This document shows positions 10,686 through 20,716 of a stretch of DNA of 42,074 nucleotides, piece by piece. Made by a program: the position numbers and the translations under genes. The DNA comes from Ophiothrix spiculata (Eukaryota > Echinodermata > Ophiuroidea > Amphilepidida > Ophiotrichidae): the NCBI GenBank assembly GCA_000969725.1, contig JXSR01S022447.1. One strand, 5' to 3'. The notes beneath the pieces are model-generated. The model did no database searches. It worked only from the letters and a program-made list of their open reading frames with translations, and was not told where the DNA came from. Each line of letters opens with the position of its first letter. Position 1 is the first letter of the stretch.

Positions 10686-11007
10686 CAGTACTGGGCCACT
10701 CCGAATTGTTCTGGTTGATAACAGTTTGACATGGGTCGATTTCACTAACGTTAAAATGCATCGTTAACCCATCATAAGCCAAAAACCCATCGTTAGGTGT
10801 GACCGTCTCTTGACCCCACGCAACGTTAACAAAGGGTTCGATTTTTCTAATGCATAATTCATATACCTTACGATGCGGTGAACACTTACGAAGGGTTTCC
10901 ATGTCTTTGTGATATCTAGTTGTAGTTACGAGCTAAACCCTTCGTAGCTAAGATGCATCGTAAATGTTAGTGAAATCGACACCAGGCAACATGACATGGG
11001 CATAGAA
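10686..11007 (-). pseudogene. exon 13 copy C, split by a MITE
   Basis: This has the same layout as copy B, about 370 bp further upstream in the transcript. A short 5' piece (about 11007-10981, CATGACATGGGCATAG on the plus strand) is separated by the MITE from the MSNCYQPEQFGVAQYC piece (10734-10686). The shared MITE position shows that the MITE landed in one copy, and the exon-plus-MITE unit was then duplicated. Confidence 0.85.
10735..10980. mobile_element. MITE inside exon 13 copy C
   Basis: The left end GTCGATTTCACTAACGTT and right end ATGTTAGTGAAATCGAC form clear terminal inverted repeats. ATGCATCGTTA on the left is matched by inverted GATGCATCGTAA on the right. The element is about 246 bp and non-coding, and is the better preserved of the two copies. 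Confidence 0.8.
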
Positions 11008-11117
11008 CTATAGAGGGGAAACACCAGAAAGTAAAACACATTGTTGTTGCAAAGTATTTGTGTGTCCATCCACCTACTGGTTTCAGAAAAAAGAACATAC
11101 AGCACTGAAGGCAAAAG

Positions 11118-11439
11118 CCCGGGGGCCACTCAAGTATAATGTTGCAGGCATAGCGTGACCACAGTTGTTCAAAACATCCCCTAAAGGGTGCAGGGTTCTG
11201 AAGTCAAAATGTCATCCTTTTTCCCTATTCACACCCTAAATCTGGATTTTATCGATAATGTTTTCACACTAGGGTTTGAAAAAGTACCCTATTTCTTGAA
11301 AATTGCCCCAAAATTGCTGCTTTTGATACCCTAAAAGGTGTCACCTGATTCACTCTTCAGTCCTCAAAAACAACCCTAATTTACCTTTTTCTTGGTCACG
11401 CTATGCCTGCAACATTATATTTGAGTGGCCCCCCTGGGG
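11118..11439. mobile_element. hAT-type MITE with 8-bp target duplication
   Basis: Inverted ends CCCGGGGGCCACTCAAGTAT and ATATTTGAGTGGCCCCCCTG extend inward through ATGTTGCAGGCATAGCGTGACC and its inverse. GGCAAAAG lies directly outside both ends (11110-11117 and 11440-11446 with the preceding G). Eight-base target duplications are typical of hAT transposons. The interior is non-coding. Confidence 0.75.
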
Positions 11440-13810
11440 GCAAAAGTACATAGCCAATTGGGCCCTCAAATCACAGTTATGGCAACACTGACTAGGGGAT
11501 GATTAGCTGACTAATAATCATTCATTAATGCTTCTTAAAGTCTCAATTAGTTTAAACAAGCATATAACATATCAAATCAATTTAACTGATCCAACTGTAA
11601 ACACTGATCAATATCATCAATAACATCAATTTTGGGGCATTGATTATTTTCATAACTTACCAAAATGTTATCCAGAGGAGGTCATGTGTACCAATGTTGA
11701 ACATTCAATGTTAACACAATTGATCGAGCTCTATGCTTGTTAATGGTATAATGTCCAGATCATTATTGTACCAACTTGTGAACTTATGTCAGTTAAATAC
11801 CTTTTCAAATAATATTGATTTACCACATAGGCAAATGGACAAATCTGTATAACAAAAAATGTGTTGTGTTTTGCAACCACAATTTGAAATACCCTACACT
11901 ACCAATAGTTAAATTGGAGGTAAAGTAAAATGCAGCATTATAATAAAGAGCATTACTCAGAAAGTATTTGTTTAGTTTGTCACTTTGAACATACAGCATT
12001 TGGATTTCTTCCAACAATTGTCCAAACAGCATTTTACTTTGAGTCTGTCTGTCTTTCTCTCATATTGAACTTTTTTTCAAGGCTACTTGCATGTAAATCC
12101 TTAAGTGACTGAAACGATATCATTGTTGCATATACTTTCCAACATTCTAAAAACAAAAATATCAAGACAATTCAGACCATAAAGCGCATGTCACACTAGC
12201 GGCCCTTGAATAACTCCTTGACATTTTGGCACCAATAAGACCAATTTTAAGTCTTTCTGGGATGCCTACTTTGTACGAAATAAAAAAGACCATGTATTTG
12301 TGATATCCCATGGTCCAGCCCCACAAACTCTGTCTTTGAACGGTCAAGGGGCACCCACCCACCAAGTTACAGGAACGTCCAACCCTCGGTCTTAGAGAAA
12401 AAGTAGGTTAAAATTTGGGTTAACATTTTCATTACGAACACACAGACAGAGTCCATTTTATAGTCCCCCTTCAGCGGGGACAACAATTAAGTCATAATTT
12501 TAACCTTTTTTACACCCAGAAAACCAGAGGAGGGTGGATGTGCCATGCAGGCATCAGCAACAATTCTGGTTGCTGGTTAAGTAATCGCAGACTGATCACT
12601 GCTATAAGTCATGCGCCACCTGGTGTGTAAAACCGTTAGAAAATTTCTCAAAAAATAAGACTTCCAGTATTGGTAACTTACATTATATTACTATTTCGAT
12701 AAGAAAATATGTTAAAAGCTATAAACAGCAGGGTTCACACATGAACACCAGCAGATTTGGAATAACATAAAGTTTCATACTATAGAACACTTTTGTTACT
12801 TTTGAAGAAAAGGTTAACATATGATTTTTGTAATATTTTAAATATATCAAATTGAAATTGATTCACCAACTAAAATGATTTGATTTGCTATCCACTATGC
12901 ATCGTAAATGAAGGTTATGCCACCATCTTATATGTATGACTGCCCTTCAATAAGCTCAACAAATGCATCAATGATTATTGGGAGATAATTTCCAATTACT
13001 GTGCCATTGATTAGATAAAATTTTAGTCAATATTATCGTTATGGTTTAAGAATTGGTGATTTCATACCATTTCATTTCTTTTGGTTTATGTAGTAGGTCT
13101 AGTCATCAATACATATGCTACTAACTACAAAATTGAGGAGAGTTTAGTACTGCAGCTATGCATAGTATATACGAGGGGATATCAAAAAGTTTTAAAGATC
13201 ACCCAGAAGGAAAACAGCTATATCAAAAAAAAATTGTCAAAATAGTCACTTGTCCCAGTGTACCTTATGGTACAAATTTGGTTTCCTTAGTATTTTTACT
13301 TCTTTACAGATAGCAATAGATGTCAGCAACCTGCCTAGCTAACCATATCCTGTATTGAGAAATTTGAAACACATGGCATGATAAAGACCCTGTATTTAAG
13401 AGTTGCAGTGCCTACCTAATCTATTATAGCATGCATCAAGTTTTTAACTGTTTGATATCATAGTATAGAGTAGGGTTCCCTCTTCTCACTGATACCAAAT
13501 TATGAAAATTGATCAATGAATGATGTCACAATGACGTAATAAAACATAATCGATCTAAAAATATTGATTTTAAGCAAAATCAAAAATGGATCTTTTGCAT
13601 TAAAGAAGACCTCTGCAATAATGGTCTTTGGACAATCTGTATAAAGTGGGAAAAAACTATAACTTTGCACAGTATCTATGTAAAGATACTTTGAGAATTG
13701 CATACAAAAATTACATTCCCAGCAATATTTGTTCTAGGATATCTTTAAAACTTTTTGATAACCCCCTCGTTTATCAATCAGAGATCTCTAGTAACTTGCA
13801 GTATATTTAC

Positions 13811-13938
13811 CTGTGGACATCCCATGAACATGTCGAGCGTTTTGAGTTGATCTTGTGAGATAACATACACACACCCTTCTACTGAGCTCTCTGGGCAGAA
13901 TTCAATGTTAGGAAATCCTCCGGCTGCTAAATCGGACC
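13811..13938 (-). CDS. exon 12: GGCT-like domain, active-site region
   Basis: The acceptor CGTTATTCTCAG and donor CCACAG|GTAAAT bound the exon. It reads SDLAAGGFPNIEFCPESSVE, then GCVYVISQDQLKTLDMFMGC and PQ. The pattern GG-x-P-N-I-x-x-x-P-x-x-x-V-x-G-x-V-Y-x-I followed by L-x-x-L-D is the core of GGCT/AIG2-fold proteins. In active members the LD is followed within a few residues by the catalytic Glu of an 'EG' pair. Here that position is Met1226 (LDMFMG), so activity is doubtful. It covers residues 1189-1230, entered in phase 1 and left in phase 0. It is the transcript-distal member of a tandem array. Confidence 0.95.
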
Positions 13939-13965
13939 CTGAGAATAACGAAGGAATGAGATAAA

Positions 13966-14346
13966 ATGTCAAGCGTTTTGAGTTGATCTTGTGAGATAAC
14001 ATACACACACCCCTCTACTGAGCTCTCTGGGCAGAATTCAATGTTAGGAAATCCCCCGGCTGCTAAGTCTGACCCTGAGAATAACAAAGGAATGAGATAA
14101 AATGTCAAGCGTTTTGAGTTGGTCTTGTGCGATAACATACACACACCCCTCTACTGAGCTCTCTGGGCAGAATTCAATGTTAGGAAATCCCCCAGCTGCT
14201 AAATCAGACCCTGAGAATAACGAAGGAATGAGATAAAATGTCAAGCGTTTTGAGTTGATCTTGTGCGATAACATACACACACCCTTCTACTGCACTCTCT
14301 GGGCAGAATTCAATGTTGGGAAATCCCCCAGCTGCTAAATCAGACC
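13966..14346 (-). pseudogene. three tandem truncated copies of exon 12
   Basis: Copies end on the right at 14074, 14210 and 14346, a 136-bp period that continues exactly from the real exon's 13938. Each copy keeps the intronic ATTCTCAG acceptor and the coding stretch from GG(T)C… to LKTLD. It is then cut, before the Met-Gly codons and the donor, and joins straight to the next copy's intronic tail. Use of any copy's acceptor would read about 14 or more extra residues (ILSHSFVILRV…) and stop early. Copies differ from each other by only a few bases, so they are young or gene-converted. Confidence 0.95.
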
Positions 14347-14443
14347 CTGAGAATAACGAAGGAATGAGAAAACATGTCAAGCGTTTTAGGTTGATCCGAT
14401 TACATACACACACCCTTCTACTGAGCTAGCTAGACAGAATTCA
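14347..14443 (-). pseudogene. fifth, partial and decayed unit of the exon 12 array
   Basis: The stretch continues the repeat (CATGTCAAGCGTTTTAGGTT, then ACATACACACACCC) but has a small deletion near 14397. It loses similarity after about 14443, so it has no acceptor. It marks the transcript-proximal edge of the array. Confidence 0.8.
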
Positions 14444-15020
14444 TCATCATTTTAGAAAGCGGTCTAATATTGGCAAACACAACATGTGTGACCTGCTCCC
14501 ATGAAACCCGGACAAAGTCGACAGAACACTTATGGAGATACCATACAGCCCAATACACTTCCCCAAAATCAATAAAAAACAAAGGCATTTTCTTGGGAAA
14601 TATTGACTTTTCATGGACAAAACATTAAGCAATATCAACAAGTGATATATATCGTTTTAAAGCTTGTAATGTCAGAATTTTTAATATGGACAAATCAGAA
14701 AAATGATTTTCCTGACTTTGTGGTAGCAGGTCACATATGCTTGAAAGGGAGTATTTAACAATGTGCTCCTTTCTTTTCTGGCCCTACGTAAAGGGTTGAT
14801 AAGATAAGTGGTCTTGATAAAAATCGCTAGGATATGTCACTGCTTCCTAAAAAGGGTGTTGCTTTTTAGTTAAATGTTTTATGAAGATCAAACCCACTGG
14901 GATCCAGCTCTGCCACCTACTGCACGTGTTGAAGAGTGCTGTAATTGAAATATTGATGTTGTACATGGCATGGGAATGTATTAATGAAGGATTTACTTGG
15001 TAAACATTACTCATACTAAC

Positions 15021-15100
15021 CTTTTTTGTTAAACCTGAGTTTAAAACCAAACAAGACACCCCATCGCCTCTCTACAGTACTGCCGAGATAGGTGGTCATT
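15021..15100 (-). CDS. exon 11: GGCT-like domain, strand after substrate loop
   Basis: The acceptor TCTATTTCAG and donor AAAAAAG|GTTAGT bound an 80-bp exon. One leading base completes Arg1161, then MTTYLGSTVERRWGVLFGFK and LRFNKK follow, and one base is left for Gly1188. The order 'loop – RM…L – RR/..G.L.G..L.FNK.G' is characteristic of the GGCT/AIG2 fold just after its substrate loop. Both phases match the neighbouring exons. Confidence 0.92.
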
Positions 15101-15226
15101 CTGAAATAGAAAATTAGGAAATGCTAGCATCAAAAACAAACAAACTATAAAATGAACTATTGATTAGACAATAGCAACAAGCAAGAACAGGCTGTTCTGG
15201 GCAGTCAACAGCTGGTTTGAGTTTTT

Positions 15227-15551
15227 AAAGGAGCATGGTCCGGTTGCGTCAACTTTTTTTCAAACTTTTTGAGATTTTGGTACCAAAATATTCCTCTTAT
15301 TTTTCTCATGACTCATGTGAAATTTCACGGCCTAGTTATGTTCTGTTTTGGAGATATGAAAATGCGTCTAATTATGGTAACCACAATTAAATTCACACAG
15401 TAACGTATAGGAAGTTCTGATATACAAAATGTCCCATAAAATTAAAATGGTTTGACCAATTCAGTTGAAATTTGATACTTAGACCTCTTTAGTGGCTATC
15501 TTTGATATGGCATTGAAAACTAAATTTTAAAAAATCGGTCCAAGCTCCTTT
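15227..15551 (+). repeat. MITE, AAAGGANCATGGTCC family, copy 1
   Basis: The left end AAAGGAGCATGGTCCGGTTG and right end TCGGTCCAAGCTCCTTT are imperfect inverted repeats. The interior matches, in reverse orientation, the element at 31352-31671 (shared ACTAAAGAGG-type motif and TTTTTGAGATTTT). It also matches the weaker element at 39653-39994. Confidence 0.75.
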
Positions 15552-15572
15552 GAAAATGAATAACTATAGAGG

Positions 15573-15730
15573 GGAATGTGGTTGAGCCGATAGACACAGA
15601 TCTCGTAATACAGAGGTTCTGGGTTTGAGCTCAAGAAACTTTACTCTAATTGCTCTGTGGTTCTGAAGTTATGTTAAGCCGTTGGTCTCATGTGTGAATG
15701 CCTCACTAGAGGCTGCATAAAGTGTATACC
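15573..15730 (+). mobile_element. tRNA-derived SINE, family A copy 2 (decayed)
   Basis: It shares with 6787-7020 the stretch TCTCGTAATACAGAG and the body AAGAAACTTTACTCTA. The A box and B box are both mutated (TGGTTGAGCCG and GGTTTGAGCTC), so transcription from it is unlikely. Confidence 0.75.
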
Positions 15731-15994
15731 TGGTGAGTTCTGCATTCATCTGATAACATATTGAAGCCAGATAATGAATTTAAAAGTCTAATGTGAATAG
15801 GAAGATTGTTCCATAGTCTTGGATAATATATTGCAAATCAAACCCAAGCACTACAGCGGTAAGAGGTGAACATGGGATGCAAGTATTCTGACTATCATAA
15901 AAATGTGACCGCCCAGACAGCTCAACAAATCTACAGACTCTTAAAATAAAAAAATAAATAAGGTAAAATTTCTCTTGTCCAGTTTTGTAATTAC

Positions 15995-16063
15995 CTTTTA
16001 GGGTTCATGTCCACACCATATGCAAAATAGAAGAGTTTTCCAGCCGGTGGTCTGACATTGATC
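15995..16063 (-). CDS. exon 10: GGCT-like domain, substrate loop
   Basis: The acceptor CACTGTGTTTTAG and donor CTAAAAG|GTAATT bound a 69-bp exon reading INVRPPAGKLFYFAYGVDMN and PK. The segment LFYFAYGVDMNPKRM matches the signature first strand and glycine loop of the GGCT fold, usually Y-G-S-N-[LM]. Here it is Y1153-G-V-D1156, so the Ser and Asn that normally contact the gamma-glutamyl group are replaced. A second in-frame acceptor at 16187-16188 would extend the exon by exactly 123 bp (41 codons). Confidence 0.93.
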
Positions 16064-16186
16064 CTAAAACACAGTGGTGGAAATGGGGCTGGTGAAGGGG
16101 CCGGCTTCTTTTTCGCTGATCTGTCATTAAAAGCATACAAGTATTGAGCGTTAGGCCAAAAAAGAAGTGTGTTTCCTGTAGCAGGT
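16064..16186 (-). other. in-frame 5' extension of exon 10 (alternative acceptor, or decayed exon copy)
   Basis: This 123-bp stretch is open in the exon 10 frame and starts after a usable acceptor (GTAATTTCAG) in the correct phase. It encodes PATGNTLLFWPNAQYLYAF and then a Lys/Pro/Ala-rich linker (SAKKKPAPSPAPFPPLCF). The first part resembles exon 10 itself (RPATGNTLLFW against RPPAGKLFYFA) at both DNA and protein level. That suggests an old exon 10 copy fused by readthrough. It could be an alternative isoform or simply intron. Confidence 0.45.
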
Positions 16187-17028
16187 CTGAAATTACAATG
16201 GGAATGCATTTTTTTATTTTTGTTTTTACAATTCTTGAAAAAGCAATGCGCACTGTGTTTTTGCCAGCTGATTGCTCAGTGCATCTATTTTTCCTAATTC
16301 ATACATTGAATATTGGTAAAATTATAAATTAATCTACATAGGGTAGGTGTTAAGTTGTGGATGAGACCTTAAATGGAATACCCATCATCCTGATTTCAAA
16401 ATTTCACCTTTTCCCAAACATGACATTTTTTGTGTTAAAGAGGTCCATACAAACTTACCACTATGACTGTTTCTGTTTTATACTCATTCTTTAAAAGAAT
16501 TATGTTGATTTCTGGTTTTTATATGAGGGGTGCTCTGGCAAAATGAGAGGAAAGTCACAAATTTCAAAATTGATTTTAAAACATATTTAATTTCTCTATA
16601 ATCTCAGCTTTTGACTGATATATAATATGTCACACTTTCTTTCTCCATTCATCATTTAGATATCGAAATCCAATGCAGTCCACTGAATATAGTGCAATAA
16701 AAATTAGCTGCAAATCAATTTCAAAGATACTGATTACTACAGTGTATAATAGCAACATGCAATCAATTAACTGTGAATTATTGCACTTCTCGGCAAAGGT
16801 GACCTTCAAAACTTTAGGTATAGGTAAACACCTATGCATGAATGCGTTATATGTCAAAAAATTAAATTTAACTTTTTCAACATATTTTTACTTTAGAAAT
16901 TAGATGCCATTTATGTGTAAATGTAGATTTGCGACTTTCCTCTCATTTTGCCAGAGCAGCCCACATATCAGCATTTCCCCAAACATTCTGTACTCTTTTT
17001 TCCAAATTTTGTTTTGATTTTTCAATGG

Positions 17029-17268
17029 GCAATCAAAAAAAGAATATATCAAGGCCTTCCCATCATGCCTTGCTTCCAATGGTATTTTTGTACAGAAAAT
17101 TGTTTCAAGCTTTAGTGATGAAACTACGCTAAATTATTATCAGTTGTTGTAATCTTGCATTTCGTGCAAAAATCATATCTAAAGATTTAAATTATTCCAT
17201 GTACAAAAAATCCTACAGGAAGAAATGCATAGTGGGAAGGTCCAGATATCTTCTTTTGGCAATCCCTT
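17029..17268. repeat. diverged inverted-repeat element related to 9914-10130
   Basis: AAGAATATATC, then CCTTCCCATCATGCCTTGCT on the left, is loosely inverted on the right (GAAATGCATAGTGGGAAGG, GATATCTTCTT). The central TTGTAATCTTGCAT is shared with the element beside exon 13. Confidence 0.55.
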
Positions 17269-17310
17269 TAACTACATTTTTCATATTTTTACACATTTGA
17301 AACAATGACT

Positions 17311-17575
17311 AACCCTAACCGTACAAAATCACAAAAAATCACAATCCACGTAGGTAGGAAAATCGCCCCAAGTCCAAATACGTCATAGACCGGAGTTAGC
17401 AATGGTCACGAAATCGATGCCATGGCAGCGCGTGCTCAGTGGCTTGACATAGTGACAGTTGGGTTGGGAAGCGAGAGGTCCCGGTTCGATTCCAGGTGGA
17501 AACCCACCATTTTTAAAGTGCAGATTTCCGAGGAGATAGCTTTTAAACCGAGAATTGCTCAGTACGGTTAGGGTT
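17311..17575 (+). mobile_element. TIR element with tRNA-like core, copy 1
   Basis: Perfect 14-bp inverted ends AACCCTAACCGTAC and GTACGGTTAGGGTT bound the element. Inside, at about 17400-17510, is a tRNA-like segment ending in a B box (CCGGTTCGATTCC) preceded by TTGGGAAGCGAGAGGTCC. The same core occurs, inverted, between AACCCTAACT/AGTTAGGGTT ends at 32754-33013. Confidence 0.7.
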
Positions 17576-18171
17576 AATAGAGTTGTTGCCTATTTAGTTT
17601 ATCTGGTGTAGTGGATGTTTTTATTCAAGTTAACTTTTGAACACACTTGCACTTCCTTTACAGAGGATTTATGGGGCATGTCATGGACCTGATATGGTAT
17701 GATTTGGTTATCAATCTAGTTTCAAATCATTAATTAATCTGTTAATTACGTATCTCTTAACACATAAAACATATTAACTTAATCTTCAATCATCCCTTAA
17801 TCATTCATCAATTGTTAACAGTTTGTTAAAAACCACCTTGCCCTACATATAACTCAATAATACAAATCGGAAACCATACATCACCCAAGGTATGATTAGG
17901 TTATCAATATATTTTACCAGATTCAAATCAATAATTGATCTATTAATTTATATCTTTTCAAAACACATAAAACAAATCAAGTTAATCTTCAATCATCCCT
18001 TCATTCTCCAATAGTAAACAGTTTGTTAAAAAACACTTTGCCCTACATGTGCACCAGGCTTAAAACTACAATACAAATCGGAAATCATACATCACCCAAG
18101 GACTATACCATACACAGACAGTGACCAGCTACTCCCTGGGGGGTAACTGGTTATTCTGACTGGGTAACCAC

Positions 18172-20073
18172 CAGTGTTGGAGTACTCGAGTACAGTACTC
18201 GTACACGTACTTAAGTACATTTTTTGAGTACTTGTACTTGTACTTGAACATGAAGTACTCGTACTTGTACTCGTACTTGACTGGTAAGTACTTGAGGAAA
18301 ACAAGCAAATTCAGCCGAGTACAGGCGAGTACAACTATTTTAAAATAATGAAATAAAATCTTTTATTCAATATTAAATTAGATAAAAATAATCATTTTAT
18401 TTTCTGTTTTATTTATTTTTTACCATTTGTTTTGGATTTTTTTTATCTTTTCATATATTTACTATTTAGGCCTATATCCATAGTACAGGTAAAATGCACC
18501 CAAAGTCATAACAGTTGATACACCATACATACAAACACCATTGCATAGCTAAACCCACTGAAGAAGACCACCCAATTGGGTGAAAATCATTCAGTGTATG
18601 GCTTTTTTCCAGCTTTGCAGAACTTACACAAAGAAGCTGTAAACCAGGTACATTGATATCATAGATTCAATTTTATATTGATACAGGGTGTCCCACAAAA
18701 TACGCAACAAACTTTGACATTTTATTTTGAGAGAATAGAGCCCAATGGTGAGCAAACATTACAATAATACTATAGAGTAGAAACATTGGCTTTTACAGGA
18801 ATTTTGTTTTGTTTAATTTGAATCTCTGAATCAAAAGTATTGCACATTTTGTAAAGACCCGAAAAATCTTGATGGTCCGATTTGTTAATCTGTAAAGTTT
18901 CACCTCTGGTGACGTCATAGGGCACACGTTGAATGGAAATTGCTAAAAACATCACATGATAAGGAGAAGCATCTCTTGAACCCATTTCATGACATAAGGA
19001 CTCAATTTAATGATGATCTGCTGATATTAAGCAAGTTGTTGCATCTGGTTTTGTCAACCTGTTGCGTCCCCTTGACGGGCCAGATGAATCATAAAGTCCT
19101 AAACTCCTTTGTCTTTAGTTTTCTTCTGTGATTTCGGTTAAAGACTTATTATTGGTTGACACCTTTCATTAGAATCCTTTTTTTTTTACTCTCAGTGGTG
19201 GACATTGTATCCTAAACTACTTGATTGTCGCACCAGAAGTAACAAGGGTCATGGAATTTGAGAGTATCAGAAGATCCGTACTTTAAATGAAAATTTTGAC
19301 CTATTTGAGGTAAAAATGAACTTATAATACCACTTAATGTTAGGTACAGGTCATGTAAGATTGGTTTGGATTGATTGTTCTCCAGTTGCTTGCAGAATTC
19401 TCTTCATTTTAAGTTTGCTTTGCTTTAGCTGGAAGTCTTAACTTACAAATCGGATCAAAGTTGATTTAAAGGGCTTTCTTAAATCTTTGGACTGGAGTGG
19501 TAAAATGAAACGGGACAAAAGGCATGTTGTAGAGTAGTTTCTCTACTTTTGAAAAACAGATATTACTATGATTTAATCTTTTCGAAATTATTTTTTAATA
19601 ATTTTTTATTTGCTCATTGCATTAATATTGGGACAAGCTGTATAATACAGTTTGTAGTGTAAACTTTGTAGGCGTCGTTATCTGTATTACTGGATTATTT
19701 TACATGGACTGTGAAAATGGTATGGACTACAAAAAGTTTAGTCGTTGATCACATGAAAATCAAGAAAAGGTGCTATGAAAATGTACTGAAACTGTATCAT
19801 AAAAGGTTAATACCCTTTTCCCATTTCCCCCAATACAAATAACTGCCCATCACCAACTGATAAACAATGTCATATATTTGAAAAGAAGATTAAAGTTAAA
19901 CTTGTGTTTATAAATGAAACGTTTTTGTTTGTGTTTATTTTTAGTTTGTAATTCAAAAGTACTCGTGCTAGTACTCGTACTCACATGTACTCGTACTCAG
20001 GAGTAAGTACTCAAATGGTGAGTACTCGTACTCGTACTTGTACTCGGATAAGGGGTACTCGAATACAACACTG
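18172..20073. mobile_element. non-autonomous hAT-type transposon, about 1.9 kb
   Basis: The left end CAGTGTTGGAGTACTCGAGT and right end TACTCGAATACAACACTG are inverted repeats. The tips CAGTG/CACTG are typical of hAT. GTAACCAC occurs directly outside both ends (18164-18171 and 20074-20081), a perfect 8-bp target duplication. Subterminal zones are packed with GTACTTG/GTACTCG repeats on both sides, as expected for transposase-binding arrays. No hAT transposase domain is seen in the interior; the open frames there are short and unrecognised. Confidence 0.88.
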
Positions 20074-20716
20074 GTAACCACCCGCATTATCAAAAAGGTG
20101 AGACCTGGACAGACCTCAAGACTTGCAATGTAGGGTAACAAAATTGACCTGGTACGCTGCAAGTCGCACATAGGGTATCAAATTTGTGACAGATATCAAA
20201 CTAAGAAAGAACATATGTCTTAAATTGCCAATAAAAGTGCTTCAAATACCTAGAAACACTTCTTTAAAGTGTTCAAATGGTGTGTAATTACATTTTAGCT
20301 ATGATTTCTTGTAGTAATTGTTTTGCCACATTTGCATACAGTATCAGATGGGGTATTCATTTGAATAGGTATGGTCCCAATAGGGTATCCATTCGAACAG
20401 ATATGGTAGATTTATGGTCTCCAATAGGTTAACATTTCACCCACTTTGGAACCTGGGTGGTTAACCAGGCACAAATATCAGTTGCCCACACCCCCGGGCA
20501 GCTAGTATGGATTCAAAACTATTGATTACCACACACAAGGCTACTGAAACCATAAACATGGGTACAAATGTTTTTTTACCAGTGACCTATATTCTTTACA
20601 CTTACTATTTTGACTTTTCAAATTGTACTACAATACCAATACCACCTTCCGATTATGAGTCCTGCACTGTTCTGTTAGGCCACACTTAACCTTTTTATTT
20701 ATAAATATATGCCTAC

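Larger units (their letters stand above)
10264..13810 (-). other. intron 12
   Basis: It contains the two MITE-split exon 13 copies (10315-11007) and a hAT-type MITE (11118-11439). The remainder, about 11440-13810, is AT-rich with no exon, RNA gene or clear repeat that I can support. Confidence 0.75.
13939..15020 (-). other. intron 11
   Basis: The part next to exon 12 is the exon-copy array. The rest (14444-15020) shows no feature that I can support. Confidence 0.75.
15101..15994 (-). other. intron 10
   Basis: It holds a MITE (15227-15551) and a decayed SINE (15573-15730). About 15731-15994 shows nothing assignable. Confidence 0.75.
16187..20716 (-). other. rest of intron 9
   Basis: It contains an inverted-repeat element (17029-17268), a TIR element with a tRNA-like core (17311-17575) and a 1.9 kb hAT-type element (18172-20073). 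Similar sentences of AT-rich DNA repeat around 17700-17890 and 17890-18100 (shared TGTTAAAAA.C and ACATCACCCAAGG), an imperfect duplication of about 190 bp. Nothing else is supported. Confidence 0.7.

Noticed and set aside
17311..17324. Interstitial telomere repeat
   Set aside because: Only one AACCCTAACC unit is present and it is mirrored exactly at the far end, so it is a terminal inverted repeat.
18770..19131. Open frames inside the hAT-type element as a transposase
   Set aside because: They are short, on both strands, and lack any recognisable hAT dimerisation or zinc-finger pattern.
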